42,269 nucleotides of DNA from Acidobacteriota bacterium (GTDB taxonomy: Bacteria > Acidobacteriota > Blastocatellia > Pyrinomonadales > Pyrinomonadaceae), in contig JAIVJG010000172.1 in the NCBI GenBank assembly GCA_020200155.1, positions 1 through 42,269 of the forward strand. Direction: 5' to 3'. How positions within the stretch are numbered: the stretch's first letter is position 1; every line of letters starts with the position of its first letter. Under the pieces are notes generated by a model. The model was not told the DNA's origin, searched no databases, and saw only the letters and a list, made by a program, of their open reading frames with translations. This document shows, piece by piece, positions 26,460 through 34,432 of the stretch. The translations under genes and the position numbers were made by a program.

Positions 26460-27974
26460 CTACAGCCCGCGCTCGGCCATCTCAATCGCGTTGAGCAACG
26501 CGCGAGCCTTGTTAAGCGTTTCCTCATACTCGCGCTCCGGCACGGAGTCGGCGACGATGCCCGCGCCGGCCTGCACCTCCGCGCGTGAGCCGCGCAGCAT
26601 GACCGTGCGGATGGCGATGCACGAATCGAGATTGTCTGCGTAGTCAATGTAGAGCACCGCGCCCGCGTAGATGCCGCGCGCCTCCGGCTCAAGCTCGCCG
26701 ATGATCTGCATCGCGCGCACTTTCGGCGCGCCCGTCACCGTCCCCGCCGGGAAACATGCTTCCAACGCGTCGAAGCGGTCGCAGCTATCGCGCAGGCGTC
26801 CGCGCAGGTGCGTGACGAGATGCTGTACGTGCGAATAACGCTCGATTGACATCAACTCGTCCACCTCGACCGTGCCGTAATCCGAGACACGCCCCAGATC
26901 GTTGCGACCCAGATCAACCAGCATCATGTGCTCGGCCACTTCCTTTTCATCTGCGCGCATCTCTTCGCCGAGCAGCCAGTCTTCGGTCTCGGTCGCGCCG
27001 CGCTTGCGCGTCCCTGCAATCGGGCGATAGTCGAGCCGCTGCCCTCGACAGCGGACGAGCATTTCGGGAGACGCGCCGACCACAGTCTCTTCGCCCAGCC
27101 GCAGGAAGAACATGTAAGGCGAAGGATTCGTCGCGCGCAGAGCGCGGTAGATGTCGAGGGGCGGCGCGGAGATGCGTTTCGACAAACGCTGCGAAAGCAC
27201 GGCCTGGTAACAATCGCCAGCCGCGATGTGTTCCCTGATCGTCTCGACTGCGCGCTCGAAATCTCGCTTCGTCCAGTTAGAGACGAATGCAGATGATTTT
27301 TCTTCAACGGGCAGCCTGCTCTCACTCTTCACGGCCTGCCCGCCGGCAAGCAAAAGCGTCTCGATTCGCGCCGTCTCGTCCAAAGCGTCTCTGTACAACT
27401 CTTCGAGGCGCGCGTCGCTCCCGCCTGCTTCCTCCGTCGGCACGATGCAGGTAATCTCGATTTGCTGGCGGACGCGGTCGAAAGCCAGCACCGTGCGAAA
27501 GATCATAAAGACCGCGTCGTCGTTTTCGTCTGCCGTCTTGATGTCTTCTTCCAGAATTGGCTCGAACCAGCGCGCCGCCTCGTATGCGAGATACCCGACT
27601 GCGCCGCCCGCCATCGGCGCAAGACCGGCTCGGCGCGCGAGTCTCCGCCCGCGAAAATAATTCCGCAGGTAATCGGTCGCGCGCATCCCTGCGTGCGTCT
27701 CCACTTCCCCGCCTCGCCGCTCGACAAAGGTTTGATCGCCGCGCCCGCGCACGATTATCTCCGGCTCCGCGCCGAGGAACGAATAGCGCGCGATGCGCTC
27801 GCCGCCTTCGACGGATTCGAGCAAGAAAGCGTAACGCGACTCGCCGGCGACTCGCATGAATGAGCCGACCGGCGTCTGCAAGTCCGCGAGCACCGTGCGA
27901 ACCACCGGCACCATCTCGCCCCGCGCCGACTCGCGTTTGAACTCCTCGAATGTGGAAGGCTGTAGATCAATCAT
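26460..27974 (-). CDS. trpE: Anthranilate synthase component I
   Basis: 504-residue TrpE. The N-terminal lobe has VGSFMRVAGESRYAFLLESVEGGERIARYSFLG, including the LLES element that binds feedback tryptophan in characterised enzymes. The catalytic lobe has AGDCYQAVLSQRLSK, NPSPYMFFLRLGEETVVGASPEMLVR, RPIAGTRKRGATETED, LVDLGRNDLGRV, and the ending FPAGTVTGAPKVRAMQIIGELEPEARGIYAGAV. With TrpG it makes anthranilate from chorismate and glutamine. Length and motifs are normal. A long hairpin made of 7-bp repeats lies between it and the upstream SDR gene. Confidence 0.97.
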   Translation of the reverse strand: MIDLQPSTFEEFKRESARGEMVPVVRTVLADLQTPVGSFMRVAGESRYAFLLESVEGGERIARYSFLGAEPEIIVRGRGDQTFVERRGGEVETHAGMRATDYLRNYFRGRRLARRAGLAPMAGGAVGYLAYEAARWFEPILEEDIKTADENDDAVFMIFRTVLAFDRVRQQIEITCIVPTEEAGGSDARLEELYRDALDETARIETLLLAGGQAVKSESRLPVEEKSSAFVSNWTKRDFERAVETIREHIAAGDCYQAVLSQRLSKRISAPPLDIYRALRATNPSPYMFFLRLGEETVVGASPEMLVRCRGQRLDYRPIAGTRKRGATETEDWLLGEEMRADEKEVAEHMMLVDLGRNDLGRVSDYGTVEVDELMSIERYSHVQHLVTHLRGRLRDSCDRFDALEACFPAGTVTGAPKVRAMQIIGELEPEARGIYAGAVLYIDYADNLDSCIAIRTVMLRGSRAEVQAGAGIVADSVPEREYEETLNKARALLNAIEMAERGL

Positions 27975-27978
27975 TGGC

Positions 27979-28052
27979 GAATCGTGAATCGTCAGTCGTG
28001 AATAGTTTGAGCGCAGCTTTCATCCATTCACGATTGACGATTAGCGTTTCAC
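27979..28052. repeat. Paired heptameric repeats forming a long hairpin (SDR-trpE gap)
   Basis: Left arm GAATCGT-GAATCGT-CAGTCGT-GAATAGT (27979-28006). Right arm TTTCATC-CATTCAC-GATTGAC-GATTAGC-GTTTCAC (28018-28052), the last unit containing the SDR stop codon. The arms are near reverse complements: 17 of 19 positions match over the core. The transcript would carry a long imperfect hairpin just before trpE. Confidence 0.8.
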
Positions 28053-28843
28053 AGTATTCTGTTATTGAGCCAGTGCCCGCCGTCTATGGCGATGACCGCG
28101 CCGTTGATGAAACTGGCAGCTTCCGAACAGAGAAAGACGGCGCAGTGCTCTATGTCGCGGATACGCCCGAAGCGCCCGAGCGGGATGCCACGTCGCAGGC
28201 GTTCCTTAATTTCCGCAGGCACGAGCCGCGTCATTCCCTCCGTGTCTTCGATGGGGCCGGGCGCGATGGCGTTGACGCGGATGCCGTGCGCGCCCCACTC
28301 GACTGCGAGGTTGCGCGTCAGAGCGTCTACGCCCGCTTTCGCCGCAGAGACGTGTAGCTGTCGCGGCGTGCCGCCGTAATGTAGCGTCGCGCTGATGTTC
28401 AGGATTTGCCCGCGCCGCTTTTTAAGTTCCTCGAATGAAGCGCGACAGACGTTGAACGTGCCTTTCAAGTCAATATCTATTACCGTGCCGAATCCGTTAG
28501 GCGAAAGCTCTGCGGCGGGACAGAGGAAATTCCCGGCGGCCCCGTTGACGACGATGTCGAGCCGACCGAAATGCTCTATCGTGGCGGCGACGGCGCGCTC
28601 AACCTGCTCGTAGTCGCGCACGTCAGCCACGAGCGGGATCGCTTCGCCGCCGGCTTCGCGAATCCTCGCCGCCGCCGGTTCGAGATGCTCCATTTTGCGG
28701 CTGACCAGCGCCACGCGCGCCCCCGCTTCCGCCAGCGCACGCGCGACGCCGCCCGTGATGCCGGTTCCGCCGCCCGTCACGAAGGCGACCATCCCGGAAA
28801 GGATTTCGTCCGCGAAGATTTTTTTAGTCGTTTCCTGGCTCAT
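28049..28843 (-). CDS. Short-chain dehydrogenase, 2,4-dienoyl-CoA reductase-like
   Basis: 264 residues from 28843, whose ATG overlaps the hisA stop (ATGA). Nucleotide-binding TGGGTGITGGVARAL, VVNGAAGNFLCPAAELSPNGFGTVIDIDLKGTFNVCRA and APGPIEDTEGM closely resemble peroxisomal/bacterial 2,4-dienoyl-CoA reductases. As in that branch, the usual SDR Tyr of YxxxK is absent (QLHVSAAKAGVDALTR). The predicted role is NADPH-dependent reduction of dienoyl-CoA in beta-oxidation of unsaturated fatty acids. Its place between hisA and trpE has no obvious pathway link. Confidence 0.88.
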   Translation of the reverse strand: MSQETTKKIFADEILSGMVAFVTGGGTGITGGVARALAEAGARVALVSRKMEHLEPAAARIREAGGEAIPLVADVRDYEQVERAVAATIEHFGRLDIVVNGAAGNFLCPAAELSPNGFGTVIDIDLKGTFNVCRASFEELKKRRGQILNISATLHYGGTPRQLHVSAAKAGVDALTRNLAVEWGAHGIRVNAIAPGPIEDTEGMTRLVPAEIKERLRRGIPLGRFGRIRDIEHCAVFLCSEAASFINGAVIAIDGGHWLNNRIL

Positions 28844-29562
28844 GCCGTGCGTAGTGCCTCCTCTAAAGTGAAACGGCCTTCGTAGAGCGCCTTGCCGACA
28901 ATGACGCTGTCCACGCCACACGCTTGAATGCTTTTTAAGTTTTCGAGGTCGGCCAGCGAAGAGACGCCGCCCGAAGCCGTCACGCGCAAGCCCGACTCGC
29001 GCGCGATGGCGCACGTCTGTTCGAGGTTGACGCCGCCGAGCATACCGTCGCGCGTCACGTCCGTATAGACGATGCGGTCAACGCCCACGTCCGCTACGCG
29101 TCGGGCCAGTTCGGTCGCGCTCAGCTTCTCTTCCTTCTCCCACCCATGCGTCAACACGATTCCATGTCGCGCGTCTATGCCGACGCAGATGCGAAAGCCG
29201 AAGAGTTGCACAAACTTTTCCAGCGTTTCCGGCGACTCGGCGGCCAGCGTGCCGATGACGACCTGCGCCGCCCCGTACTCGATTAACTGCTGCACGTCCG
29301 ACACGCTACGCAGTCCCCCGCCGAATTGCACAGGCATCTCAACGGCGCGAATGATACGCCGCACCACTTTCCGGTTGCGCGAGTTCGAGTCTGCGAAAGC
29401 GCCGTCCAGGTCAACCACGTGGAGCATACGCGCGCCTGAGTCCTCGAACCGCCGCGCGATCTCGACCGGGTCGCCGTCATAGACTTTCACGTCCTGCCTG
29501 CGCCCCTGCGTCAGGCGCACGCAGCGTCCTTCCTTCAAATCAATCGCGGGAATAATAAGCAT
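28840..29562 (-). CDS. hisA: ProFAR isomerase HisA
   Basis: 240-residue HisA, histidine biosynthesis. Catalytic Asp8 (AIDLKEGRCVRL) and Asp130 (CVGIDARHG), the phosphate site QFGGGLRS and the TDVTRDGMLGG loop are present. No other his gene is in the window, and a separate trpF exists, so a PriA-type dual role is not needed. It is the first gene of the trp transcription unit, with a plausible promoter 40-68 bp upstream. It catalyses an Amadori rearrangement chemically parallel to TrpF, which makes its position with trp genes interesting but not proof of a second activity. Confidence 0.95.
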   Translation of the reverse strand: MLIIPAIDLKEGRCVRLTQGRRQDVKVYDGDPVEIARRFEDSGARMLHVVDLDGAFADSNSRNRKVVRRIIRAVEMPVQFGGGLRSVSDVQQLIEYGAAQVVIGTLAAESPETLEKFVQLFGFRICVGIDARHGIVLTHGWEKEEKLSATELARRVADVGVDRIVYTDVTRDGMLGGVNLEQTCAIARESGLRVTASGGVSSLADLENLKSIQACGVDSVIVGKALYEGRFTLEEALRTA

Positions 29563-29571
29563 TTCAAAAGC

Positions 29572-29703
29572 AGTGACGAGTGACGGGCGATTAGCTGTTC
29601 AATAGTAAAGGGTAAATCTTGAATTGACAAAAGAGCGCGAATCGCAAGCGACGCGTTCGGCCAATGCCTGTAATTCACAACTCGTCAAGCGCCACTCGTC
29701 ACT
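29572..29703. repeat. Paired heptameric repeats flanking the hisA promoter region
   Basis: Left array AGTGACG-AGTGACG-GGCGATT (29572-29592). Right array CACAACT-CGTCAAG-CGCCACT-CGTCACT (29676-29703), read on the minus strand as AGTGACG-AGTGGCG-CTTGACG-AGTTGTG and containing the stop codon of the TPR gene. The outer ends form a near-perfect inverted repeat of about 17 bp around a 100-bp interval. Confidence 0.75.
29602..29630 (-). promoter_or_regulatory. Promoter of the hisA-trp operon
   Basis: Minus strand TTGTCA (29630-29625), 17-bp spacer, TACTAT (29607-29602). It lies inside the interval bounded by inverted heptamer repeats and about 40 bp upstream of hisA. Confidence 0.6.
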
Positions 29704-30235
29704 GCTTTTTGGGTGTTTTCGCGGGCGTGGGCTTTTGGTCGTCTTCATCCGTGACGTTAGGGGTGATGGGGAGCGGGGCCGGCTCGCCGTTCTCGGCGGT
29801 GGGATTGCCTTCGACGAGCGGGCTGATTTCGGCGATGTTCTTCTGCGCGTCTTCGTTGTCGGGATTATTCCTCAACGCGCGCTGGTAATCGAGAAGCGCC
29901 TCACGCGGTTTTTGCGCGTCGCGAAAAGCGTTGCCGCGCCGCACGTATGCCTGCGAGAGCGCCGCGCGCGCGTCGTCGTCACTCGGATTTCTCTCAGCTT
30001 CTCTTTCCAGCCGTGCGATTTCCGCGTCGAATTTGGAAGGGTCAATCGCCGCACCCTCGTTCGCTGAATCACTATTGGAAGAGTTGGCCGTCGAACTGGC
30101 GGGTGCGGCGTTGGCCTGCTTCGCACTCCGTTGATTCGAGCCGCTGCAAGCGCACATGAAGGCCGCGAGCGCGAACAACACTGCGGCGAAAGATGTTGTA
30201 GCGCACGCACGAGTGCGTGTCTTCTTCGTCATCAA
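29699..30235 (-). CDS. TPR-repeat lipoprotein
   Basis: 178 residues. The N-terminus is basic (MMTKKTRTRACATT), then hydrophobic FAAVLFALAAFMCAC, with a Cys followed by SGSNQRS, consistent with a lipoprotein, though the lipobox is not ideal. A Ser/Asn/Ala-rich linker follows. About residues 65-135 hold two tetratricopeptide units (AEIARLEREAERNPSDDDARAALSQAYVRRGNAF; KPREALLDYQRALRNNPDNEDAQ). The end is acidic/proline-rich. It starts one base after the dikinase-like gene stops, so the two are cotranscribed and may act together in the envelope. Confidence 0.8.
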   Translation of the reverse strand: MMTKKTRTRACATTSFAAVLFALAAFMCACSGSNQRSAKQANAAPASSTANSSNSDSANEGAAIDPSKFDAEIARLEREAERNPSDDDARAALSQAYVRRGNAFRDAQKPREALLDYQRALRNNPDNEDAQKNIAEISPLVEGNPTAENGEPAPLPITPNVTDEDDQKPTPAKTPKKQ

Positions 30236-30236
30236 A

Positions 30237-32171
30237 TCAACTCCCCTGAATGTACGGGCGCGACTGCACGATGTAAATCTGCCCCCGCATGTAAATCCAT
30301 TCGATGTCCTGTTGCTTGCCCCGGAAGACGCCCTTCACGAGCGCAGCGGCACGCGCCAGACGCCGCACCACTTCGTCCGTCAGCACGGCGCGCTCGCCCG
30401 TAATCGGAATCTCCCTGACCCCTCCACTCTCGTCAAACGTGAGCAGACTCTCTTCGTCCGAGCGCGTCAGCACTTTGACGGAGTTCGAGCGCGGGCGGAA
30501 GATAATTTGCTCCGCGATCTTTTTACCCTCTACGACCTTGATGCCGAGGCCGCGCTTGGCGCTGATGTAGATGGCGTCGCGGTTCTCCGTATCGAACGGG
30601 TCGGTGGTAATCATCACGCCCGCGCTGTCGGCGTTGACGCCTTCCTGTATGAGCACGGCCATGTAAGCTTTCGAGTGGTCAACGTTGGCACGCTCGCGCG
30701 CCTCGTAGGCTTCAAACTTCCAGAGCGACGCCCACACGGTCTTGACGGCCTCGACCAGCTTCTCGTCGTCCTTCACGTTCGGCACGGTATCGTAGAGACC
30801 CGCGCCGTTGAAGTTCGGCAGGTCTTCGACGTTCGACGAACTTCGCACGAAGAGGCCCTTGCCGACGAACTCACTGTGGACGCGGCTGAGCAGTTCGGCG
30901 CGCAAGCCCTCGTCAAACTTGCTGCTCTGGAAGCGCCCGCGCAGTTCCGTCAGACGCTCGCGACGATATGCCGGGTCGTGCACGAATTTCTGGTCGTTCA
31001 TCATCTCGTAAATCGCGTCTTCGAGTCCGTTCGCCTTGATGAATTGGCTGTAATAGTAAATCGGGATTGTGAAGCCTTCAGGCACGGTGATGCCTTTCAA
31101 ACGCGCGCTCGCCACTTCGCCGAGGTGCGCGGATTTGCCGCCGTAGACGGGAATCATGCTCGTGCGCTGCTCGCGCAGATTTGCAAGGCGCTTGACGGAC
31201 AGGTTGAAGCGCGGCGTCATCACGTCCTTCTGCTCTTTCAGGCGACGCTGGTACTCGTCCAACTGCTTCACGTCGGCGCGCTTGATGTTGTACTTGTCCC
31301 GCAGCGTCTCGAACGAGACCCACCAGCCGTCATACTGCTTCAGCAGTTCGCCAGCGTTCTTGATGTAAGCGTTGGGCACGCCCCAGCCTTTGGCGAGCAG
31401 GTTGATGTGCGAGAGCGGCGTCGAAGGCTTGGTGACGATGAGGCCGGCGACCGGAGGAATGCTGATCGGCACTTCGTTGAGAACGAGGATTTCGTTAAAG
31501 CCGATCTCGACGTGGTCGTCAAGCTTCTCGATGATGTGGATGCGACCGAGGCCGCGCGCCAGGTTGAGCGGCTCGTACTCCTGCTCGCGCGCGATATCGC
31601 TTTCCTGCACGCGCTCCAACCCCGCGATAGAGGCTGAGTCCTGATCCTGCCTGATAGAGTTCGGCTTGTAAGCCACCGGCTCGAAGAAGGTGCTTTTGAT
31701 TACGTCAGCCGCAAGCTTGATCTGGTCGGTCGGTATCAGGTCGCCCTCCCAGAACTCGAACGTCCAGCGCTTGAGCGGCGTCTGGTAGGCAAGCGTGCCC
31801 ATGATGAAGCGGCGGTTCGACTTGAGATAGTTGTTCTCGAAAAACTCGCGCCCGCGCTCCAGAGAGAGGTACGTGCCGTTGACGAAATCCTTATGGAAGC
31901 GATAGCGCTTTGAGTTGACGTAGTAGATGCGATTCTTGTCCTTGCGGTCAATCACGAAGATGACGTGCGGCAGCGCGTAAGGCGTGTCGTTGTAGACGCG
32001 CGACATCGCATCGAACTCCGCGCGCGAGTGAATCGCCGGGAGCGAGCGAGCATTGCCCGCAGGCTCTTTCCGCGCCCCTGCTTGTCCCGCCGACTGTCCG
32101 GCGAGATTCAGAACGCAGCACAGTGCGACGAGACAAAACGCCGCTCTTCTCCGTGATATTTCGTATTTCAT
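30237..32171 (-). CDS. Secreted dikinase-like protein (PEP/pyruvate-binding ATP-grasp domain)
   Basis: 644 residues. An N-terminal signal peptide is visible (KYEISRRR, hydrophobic AAFCLVALCCVLNLAG). Residues about 45-200 match nothing I know. Around 225-275 is a swivelling phosphohistidine-type domain with His255 in PSTPLSHINLLAKGWGVPNA. Residues about 345-644 are the PPDK/PEP-synthase nucleotide-binding domain (VYGGKSAHLGEV, GLFVRSSSNVEDLPNFNGAGLYDT, VLIQEGVNADSAGVMITTDPFD, QDIEWIYMRGQIYIVQSRPY). The His domain precedes the ATP domain, as in alpha-glucan water dikinase and opposite to PEP synthase; there is no C-terminal PEP barrel. A sugar-polymer or other dikinase is therefore possible, but ATP use outside the cytoplasm is unexplained. 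Its start overlaps the PLP decarboxylase stop (ATGA). Confidence 0.78.
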   Translation of the reverse strand: MKYEISRRRAAFCLVALCCVLNLAGQSAGQAGARKEPAGNARSLPAIHSRAEFDAMSRVYNDTPYALPHVIFVIDRKDKNRIYYVNSKRYRFHKDFVNGTYLSLERGREFFENNYLKSNRRFIMGTLAYQTPLKRWTFEFWEGDLIPTDQIKLAADVIKSTFFEPVAYKPNSIRQDQDSASIAGLERVQESDIAREQEYEPLNLARGLGRIHIIEKLDDHVEIGFNEILVLNEVPISIPPVAGLIVTKPSTPLSHINLLAKGWGVPNAYIKNAGELLKQYDGWWVSFETLRDKYNIKRADVKQLDEYQRRLKEQKDVMTPRFNLSVKRLANLREQRTSMIPVYGGKSAHLGEVASARLKGITVPEGFTIPIYYYSQFIKANGLEDAIYEMMNDQKFVHDPAYRRERLTELRGRFQSSKFDEGLRAELLSRVHSEFVGKGLFVRSSSNVEDLPNFNGAGLYDTVPNVKDDEKLVEAVKTVWASLWKFEAYEARERANVDHSKAYMAVLIQEGVNADSAGVMITTDPFDTENRDAIYISAKRGLGIKVVEGKKIAEQIIFRPRSNSVKVLTRSDEESLLTFDESGGVREIPITGERAVLTDEVVRRLARAAALVKGVFRGKQQDIEWIYMRGQIYIVQSRPYIQGS

Positions 32172-33664
32172 AAAGCTTCCCTCTCATCCAAAAGCTTCGC
32201 GCTCTCGCGCCGCAGAGATTCTACCAGATCATCAACGTGGCGAGGCTCTGTCAGAAAGCTGTTGATGTTGAGACGCAAAGCTCTGCGCCCGTGCAGCACC
32301 GTGGTCGCGAACCAGGCCTCGCCGCTTTGCTCGACGCGCTGTTGAAGCGCCTTCTGCAATTCGTCCTGCGCGTCCACGCCCGCCTCGCGCACAAGCGGCG
32401 GCAGGAAACGCACGCAGCAGAGCGCCGTCTCGACCTCGCCCACGCGCTCGAAATGCTCCAACTCGTCGAGCCTACCGGCCAGATAATGCGTCAGTTCAAT
32501 CTGCCGCTCGATTATTTCCGCGTAGCCGCGCACGCCCAGATGCTTGAGCGCCATCCAGACCTTGAGCGCGTTGAAGCGCCGCGTGCCGAGCTGGCCGTAA
32601 CGGTAGAAATCGTATTCGACATCCTCTCCGCCGCGCTCGTCGCTCAGGTATTCAGGCGTGATGTCGAAGCCGTCGCGCAGCACACGCCCGCCATCGCGCA
32701 CCAGCAAGGCCCCGCACGCGAACGGCACGAACATCCACTTGTGCGGGTCAATCGTCACGGAGTCCGCGCGCTCGATGCCGCGCAGACGCCAACTGTGCTT
32801 GTCGGAAAAAGCCAGCCCGCCCCCGTAGGCCGCGTCTACGTGAAACCAGAGGCCGAACTCTGCGGCGATGTCCGCCAACTCGTCCAGAGGGTCAACCACC
32901 CCGGTCGAGGTCGCGCCCGCCGCGCCCGCGATGCAGCAGGGCGTGTGTCCTTCGGCGAGGTCGCGCCTGATCGCTTCGCGCAGCGCGTCCGTGCGTATGT
33001 GAAATAGCTCGTCGGTCGCGACCTTCCGCAAGTTGTCACGACCGAGGCCGAGTATGTCCGCGCACTTGATGAAAGAGTAGTGGCACTGTTCCGAGGCGTA
33101 GACGACGAGATTGCCGCTCGCGCCGGCGGCACGCAAGCCACGGTCTCGTGCGTCCCGCGCGGCGCGATCACGCGCGCACTTCAAAGCCACGAGATTCGCT
33201 TCCGAGCCTCCGCTCGTGAGCGTGCCGAAGCTTTCGGGGCCGTAGCCGATCAACTCGCAAAGCCAGCGAAGCAAGCGCGCCTCGATGATGCTCGCGGACG
33301 GAGAATTGCGCCACACCGCGCCATTCTGGTTAAGAGCCGAAGCGAGCGCGTCGGCCCAGACTGCGAGCGGCAGCGGCGTCGGATTGAACAGCCCGAAATA
33401 GCGCGGGCTGGGAATGTTCATCGCATGTGGCACTACATCGCGCGAGAACTTTTCCAGAATCGCTTCCGCGTCCGTGCCGGTTTTGGGCAGCGGCTCGTCG
33501 AAAAGTTTTTCGATGTCTTTCGGCGAAGCCTTGGAGCAGATATCCGTTTGATCCAGCGCACGCGCGTAATCCGCGATCAGGGCCGTCACGGCTCGTCCCA
33601 GACGCTCGTGCTCCGCGCCCAGCGCGTCGCTTCTCGATTCGTTACTGTGCATCGAAACCGGCAT
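32168..33664 (-). CDS. PLP-dependent group II amino acid decarboxylase
   Basis: 498 residues, fold-type I PLP enzyme. Visible features: SPRYFGLFNPTPLP, NGAVWRNSPSASIIEARLLRWLCELIGYG, LTSGGSEANLVALKCARD, HVDAAYGGGLAF (Asp binding the PLP ring), and SVTIDPHKWMFVPFACGALLVRD with the Schiff-base Lys. The family covers glutamate, aspartate, tyrosine and aromatic amino acid decarboxylases; the substrate cannot be fixed here. It is the first gene of a three-gene unit with the secreted dikinase-like protein and the TPR lipoprotein. Its start lies 25 bp from the divergent rsmG start. MHSNES (33652) is an alternative start. Confidence 0.9.
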   Translation of the reverse strand: MPVSMHSNESRSDALGAEHERLGRAVTALIADYARALDQTDICSKASPKDIEKLFDEPLPKTGTDAEAILEKFSRDVVPHAMNIPSPRYFGLFNPTPLPLAVWADALASALNQNGAVWRNSPSASIIEARLLRWLCELIGYGPESFGTLTSGGSEANLVALKCARDRAARDARDRGLRAAGASGNLVVYASEQCHYSFIKCADILGLGRDNLRKVATDELFHIRTDALREAIRRDLAEGHTPCCIAGAAGATSTGVVDPLDELADIAAEFGLWFHVDAAYGGGLAFSDKHSWRLRGIERADSVTIDPHKWMFVPFACGALLVRDGGRVLRDGFDITPEYLSDERGGEDVEYDFYRYGQLGTRRFNALKVWMALKHLGVRGYAEIIERQIELTHYLAGRLDELEHFERVGEVETALCCVRFLPPLVREAGVDAQDELQKALQQRVEQSGEAWFATTVLHGRRALRLNINSFLTEPRHVDDLVESLRRESAKLLDEREAL

Positions 33665-33688
33665 CCGTTATGCTCTCGTTTGAGTTGT

Positions 33689-34333
33689 ATGACCGGACGA
33701 ACCCTATCACCCTCCGACGAGTTTGTGAATGCGCTCTCGCAGCACGCCGCGAGCTTCAATGTTACCCTGAGCGAAGATGCGACCGGGCGACTCAAGGGTT
33801 ACTTCGAGTTGGTGTTGGCGTGGAACAAACGCCTGCATCTGGTTGCGCCGTGCCCGCCCGTCGAGTTTGCGACGCGCCACGTGCTGGAATCGTTGCTCGC
33901 GCTCCAATTTCTGACCGACGGCTCGCGGGTGATTGACGTAGGCTCAGGGGCCGGGCTGCCCATCATTCCCTGCCTCATCGCGCGGCCAGACATCAACGCC
34001 ACTTTGTTTGAGGCTTCGCCGAAGAAAGCCGTTTTCCTGCGCGAAGCTCTGCGGCGCGTTGACAGGCACAACGCGGCGCGCGTCGTCGCAGTAAGATTCG
34101 AGGATGCCGAACCGCCCGAAGCGGACTTCCTGACCTGCCGTGCCCTCGACCGCTTCGTAGAGCTTTTCCCTACGCTCGTGGCGTGGTCGTCGAAGATAAA
34201 AACCATGCTCCTTTTCGGCGGGCCGGCGCTGCGCGAAGAGTTTGAGCGGGCGGCGCTGCCGTTCACTTCCCTACGCATTCCTGAATCCGAACGACGCTTC
34301 CTGTTCGTCGCCGGGCGCACCGCCCCTGAATGA
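33689..34333 (+). CDS. rsmG: 16S rRNA m7G527 methyltransferase RsmG
   Basis: 214 residues starting at MTGRTLSPSDEF. The SAM-binding block is SRVIDVGSGAGLPIIPCLIARPDINATLFEASPKKAVFLREALRR; earlier YFELVLAWNKRLHLVAP and later CRALDRFVELFPTL and LLFGGPALREEFE match RsmG/GidB. It methylates G527 of 16S rRNA. The frame is open far upstream, but that part is the antisense of the decarboxylase gene. It is convergent with the S55-domain gene. No neighbour relates to ribosome modification. Confidence 0.94.
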   Translation: MTGRTLSPSDEFVNALSQHAASFNVTLSEDATGRLKGYFELVLAWNKRLHLVAPCPPVEFATRHVLESLLALQFLTDGSRVIDVGSGAGLPIIPCLIARPDINATLFEASPKKAVFLREALRRVDRHNAARVVAVRFEDAEPPEADFLTCRALDRFVELFPTLVAWSSKIKTMLLFGGPALREEFERAALPFTSLRIPESERRFLFVAGRTAPE

Positions 34334-34361
34334 AAAGAAAGGGACGGAAGCTTTACTCGCT

Positions 34362-34404
34362 TAAAAACAAAAGAGGCGAGACTCGTCAAAGCGAATCCCG
34401 CCTC
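34362..34404 (-). terminator. Intrinsic terminator of the S55-domain gene
   Basis: Minus strand: GAGGCG...CGCCTC stem (34404-34373) with further pairing inside and a short loop, followed by TTTTGTTTTT. It is 29 nt after the stop at 34433. It may also end rsmG transcripts, though no U-run follows on the plus strand. Confidence 0.8.
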
Positions 34405-34432
34405 CTGTGCTTGTGCTGTGAACAATCCAGCT

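Noticed and set aside
28840-29562. HisA as a PriA-type dual HisA/TrpF enzyme
   Set aside because: A complete trpF is present in the same operon, so there is no need for the dual role and no sequence sign that I can defend.
29876-30134. Possible CRISPR or mobile element signals across the window
   Set aside because: I found no regularly spaced identical repeats with unique spacers and no transposase, integrase or phage genes anywhere in the window.
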